Part shown: positions 63,259 through 64,000 of the stretch, piece after piece
Position numbering within the stretch: the stretch's first letter is position 1
How the letters are laid out: each line of letters opens with the position of its first letter
NCBI GenBank assembly: GCA_964586455.1
Contig: CAZPHV010000007.1
Span: 1 to 64,000, forward strand
Direction of reading: 5' to 3'
DNA length: 64,000 bases
Source: Aquimonas sp964586455
GTDB taxonomy: Bacteria > Pseudomonadota > Gammaproteobacteria > Xanthomonadales > Xanthomonadaceae
Position numbers and translations under genes: made by a program
Notes under the pieces: model-generated
What the model was told of the DNA's origin: nothing
Databases searched by the model: none
What the model saw: the letters and a program-made list of their open reading frames with translations, nothing else

Positions 63259-63860
63259 CGAATGGTCTCGGTGGTGGGAGAGCTGCGTGATCGCTCGTGC
63301 AGTGCTGAATGTCGTCGGGCCGAGCAAGACCCCAGACTGGGATTGTCAAACCGTTATCCGCGATGTCGCAAAGCCTCGCCAAGCGGCCGCCTGCGATATC
63401 GGGTATTGACGGGGTGTCACGCACCACAGCTTGGGCTCCGCAGCCCAGAGTGAGTCCGCGCGAGGGTCCAAGGTTCCAGACCGCTCGCGCCCCAACACTC
63501 CATGCTTCACAGGTCTCGCGCGCTGGCCGGCGAGGTCGGAGGCCAGACAGGCTCTTGGGCGCCTGATCTCAGGCTCTCCGACGGACAACTGCCTCTGTCG
63601 CCTCCAGGAGCCTGTCGGACTTTGGTCGGCCGGGCTGCAAACCCGTCTGCGCGCTCCATGCTTCCGCCGATTCTTGACCATAGCGCTGCTATGGGCCTGC
63701 AAATCGCCGAGTTTTCGCCTCGACCACCAAATCCCGACAGGCTCCTCGCGCCGCGCAGGTCTTCAGAGGCTTTCGCCAGACAGACCTGGGCAGCGAGTAC
63801 AGCGGCCTGCTCCGCACAGGCAAGAAGCAGAGCAGCCGATGCAGCTCATGGATCCTGCGC
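63259..63860. other. 602-bp gap containing a MITE-like element
   Basis: Holds the promoter of the helical protein gene and copy A of the MITE-like element. Otherwise nothing recognised. Confidence 0.45.
63604..63746 (-). mobile_element. MITE-like element, copy A
   Basis: About 143 bp bounded by imperfect inverted repeats: AGGAGCCTGTCGGACTTTGG at the left (from 63606) and CCAAATCCCGACAGGCTCCT at the right (ending 63746). The centre has a perfect small palindrome CATAGC-GCT-GCTATG. Read on the minus strand it aligns along its length with copy B at 51275-51437. No coding potential. Confidence 0.7.
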
Positions 63861-64000
63861 TCAAGAATCCGTGCTGCCGTCCTGCGCGTCGCCTTCGCCG
63901 AACAGATCGATATACGCCTGGTAGCGAAACAGACGGTTGCGTCGGTAGCCGGTGGCCTCGACCAGCATGCCCAGTTCCACCATCCGCGAAACCAGGGTGT
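63861..64000 (-). CDS. Fic-family protein, C-terminal fragment (rest outside window)
   Basis: The last 45 codons of a gene that continues beyond the right edge, ending in TGA at 63861-63863. The sequence 'LVSRMVELGMLVEATGYRRN' followed by 'RLFRYQAYIDLF' is the typical winged-helix C-terminus of chromosomal Fic/DOC proteins, which come after the AMP-transferring Fic core. The catalytic motif would lie outside the window, so activity cannot be judged. Confidence 0.65.
   Translation of the reverse strand, partial: TLVSRMVELGMLVEATGYRRNRLFRYQAYIDLFGEGDAQDGSTDS

Overview
The window is GC-rich (about 68-70% by eye) and densely coded. It looks like a chromosomal segment of a gammaproteobacterium of the Xanthomonadales/Lysobacterales type. 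The pointers are a cysJ-cysI-cysH-cysG sulfite-assimilation cluster, RraA, an RND pump, secreted proteins carrying a short 'F-x-x-GFE' motif, IPTL-CTERM-like C-termini, and intergenic DNA full of REP-like palindromes and GGGAATC heptamers. The assignment is inferred from gene content; no rRNA or tRNA gene is visible to test it.

Layout. 1-3.3 kb: end of a TPR protein, six tandem 36-37 bp palindromic units, a delta-60 repeat secreted protein, and a duplicated copy of that gene's 3' end. 3.3-8.9 kb (minus): lipoprotein adaptor, RND permease and a SpoU-type RNA methyltransferase, the last two overlapping by ATGA. 9.2-15.6 kb: cysJIHG, with a repeat cluster between cysH and cysG through which the cysG frame stays open. 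16.3-23 kb: serine hydrolase, lipoprotein, CPBP protease, AraC regulator, a fragment of a flavin reductase, and a zinc alcohol dehydrogenase. 23.2-26.5 kb: a DUF1800/DUF1501 secretion-associated pair. 26.9-29.3 kb: an AraC regulator divergent from a secreted protein and a CPGC thioredoxin-like protein. 29.5-38.5 kb: GT25 glycosyltransferase, small acidic protein, M24 peptidase, YCII protein, Ser/Thr kinase, rraA, and an Ada-AlkA fusion coupled to ogt.

38.8-57.9 kb (minus) is the most striking block. It holds three very large exported proteins (2766, 1237 and 2116 aa) built from FG-GAP-like and Calx-beta domains, a beta-helix, and seven near-identical 124-aa DUF11-type repeats. Two have C-terminal membrane-anchor tags. 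58.2-63.3 kb: a PAS-GGDEF-EAL signalling protein and an alpha-helical membrane-anchored protein. The right end holds the C-terminus of a Fic-family protein.

No CRISPR array, prophage, integrase, transposase or complete defence system was found. The noncoding DNA is unusually rich in repeats: 13 palindromes whose stem arms change in a compensatory way, three heptamer arrays, a 206-bp segment bounded by 23-bp inverted repeats, and two copies of a MITE-like element with terminal inverted repeats.
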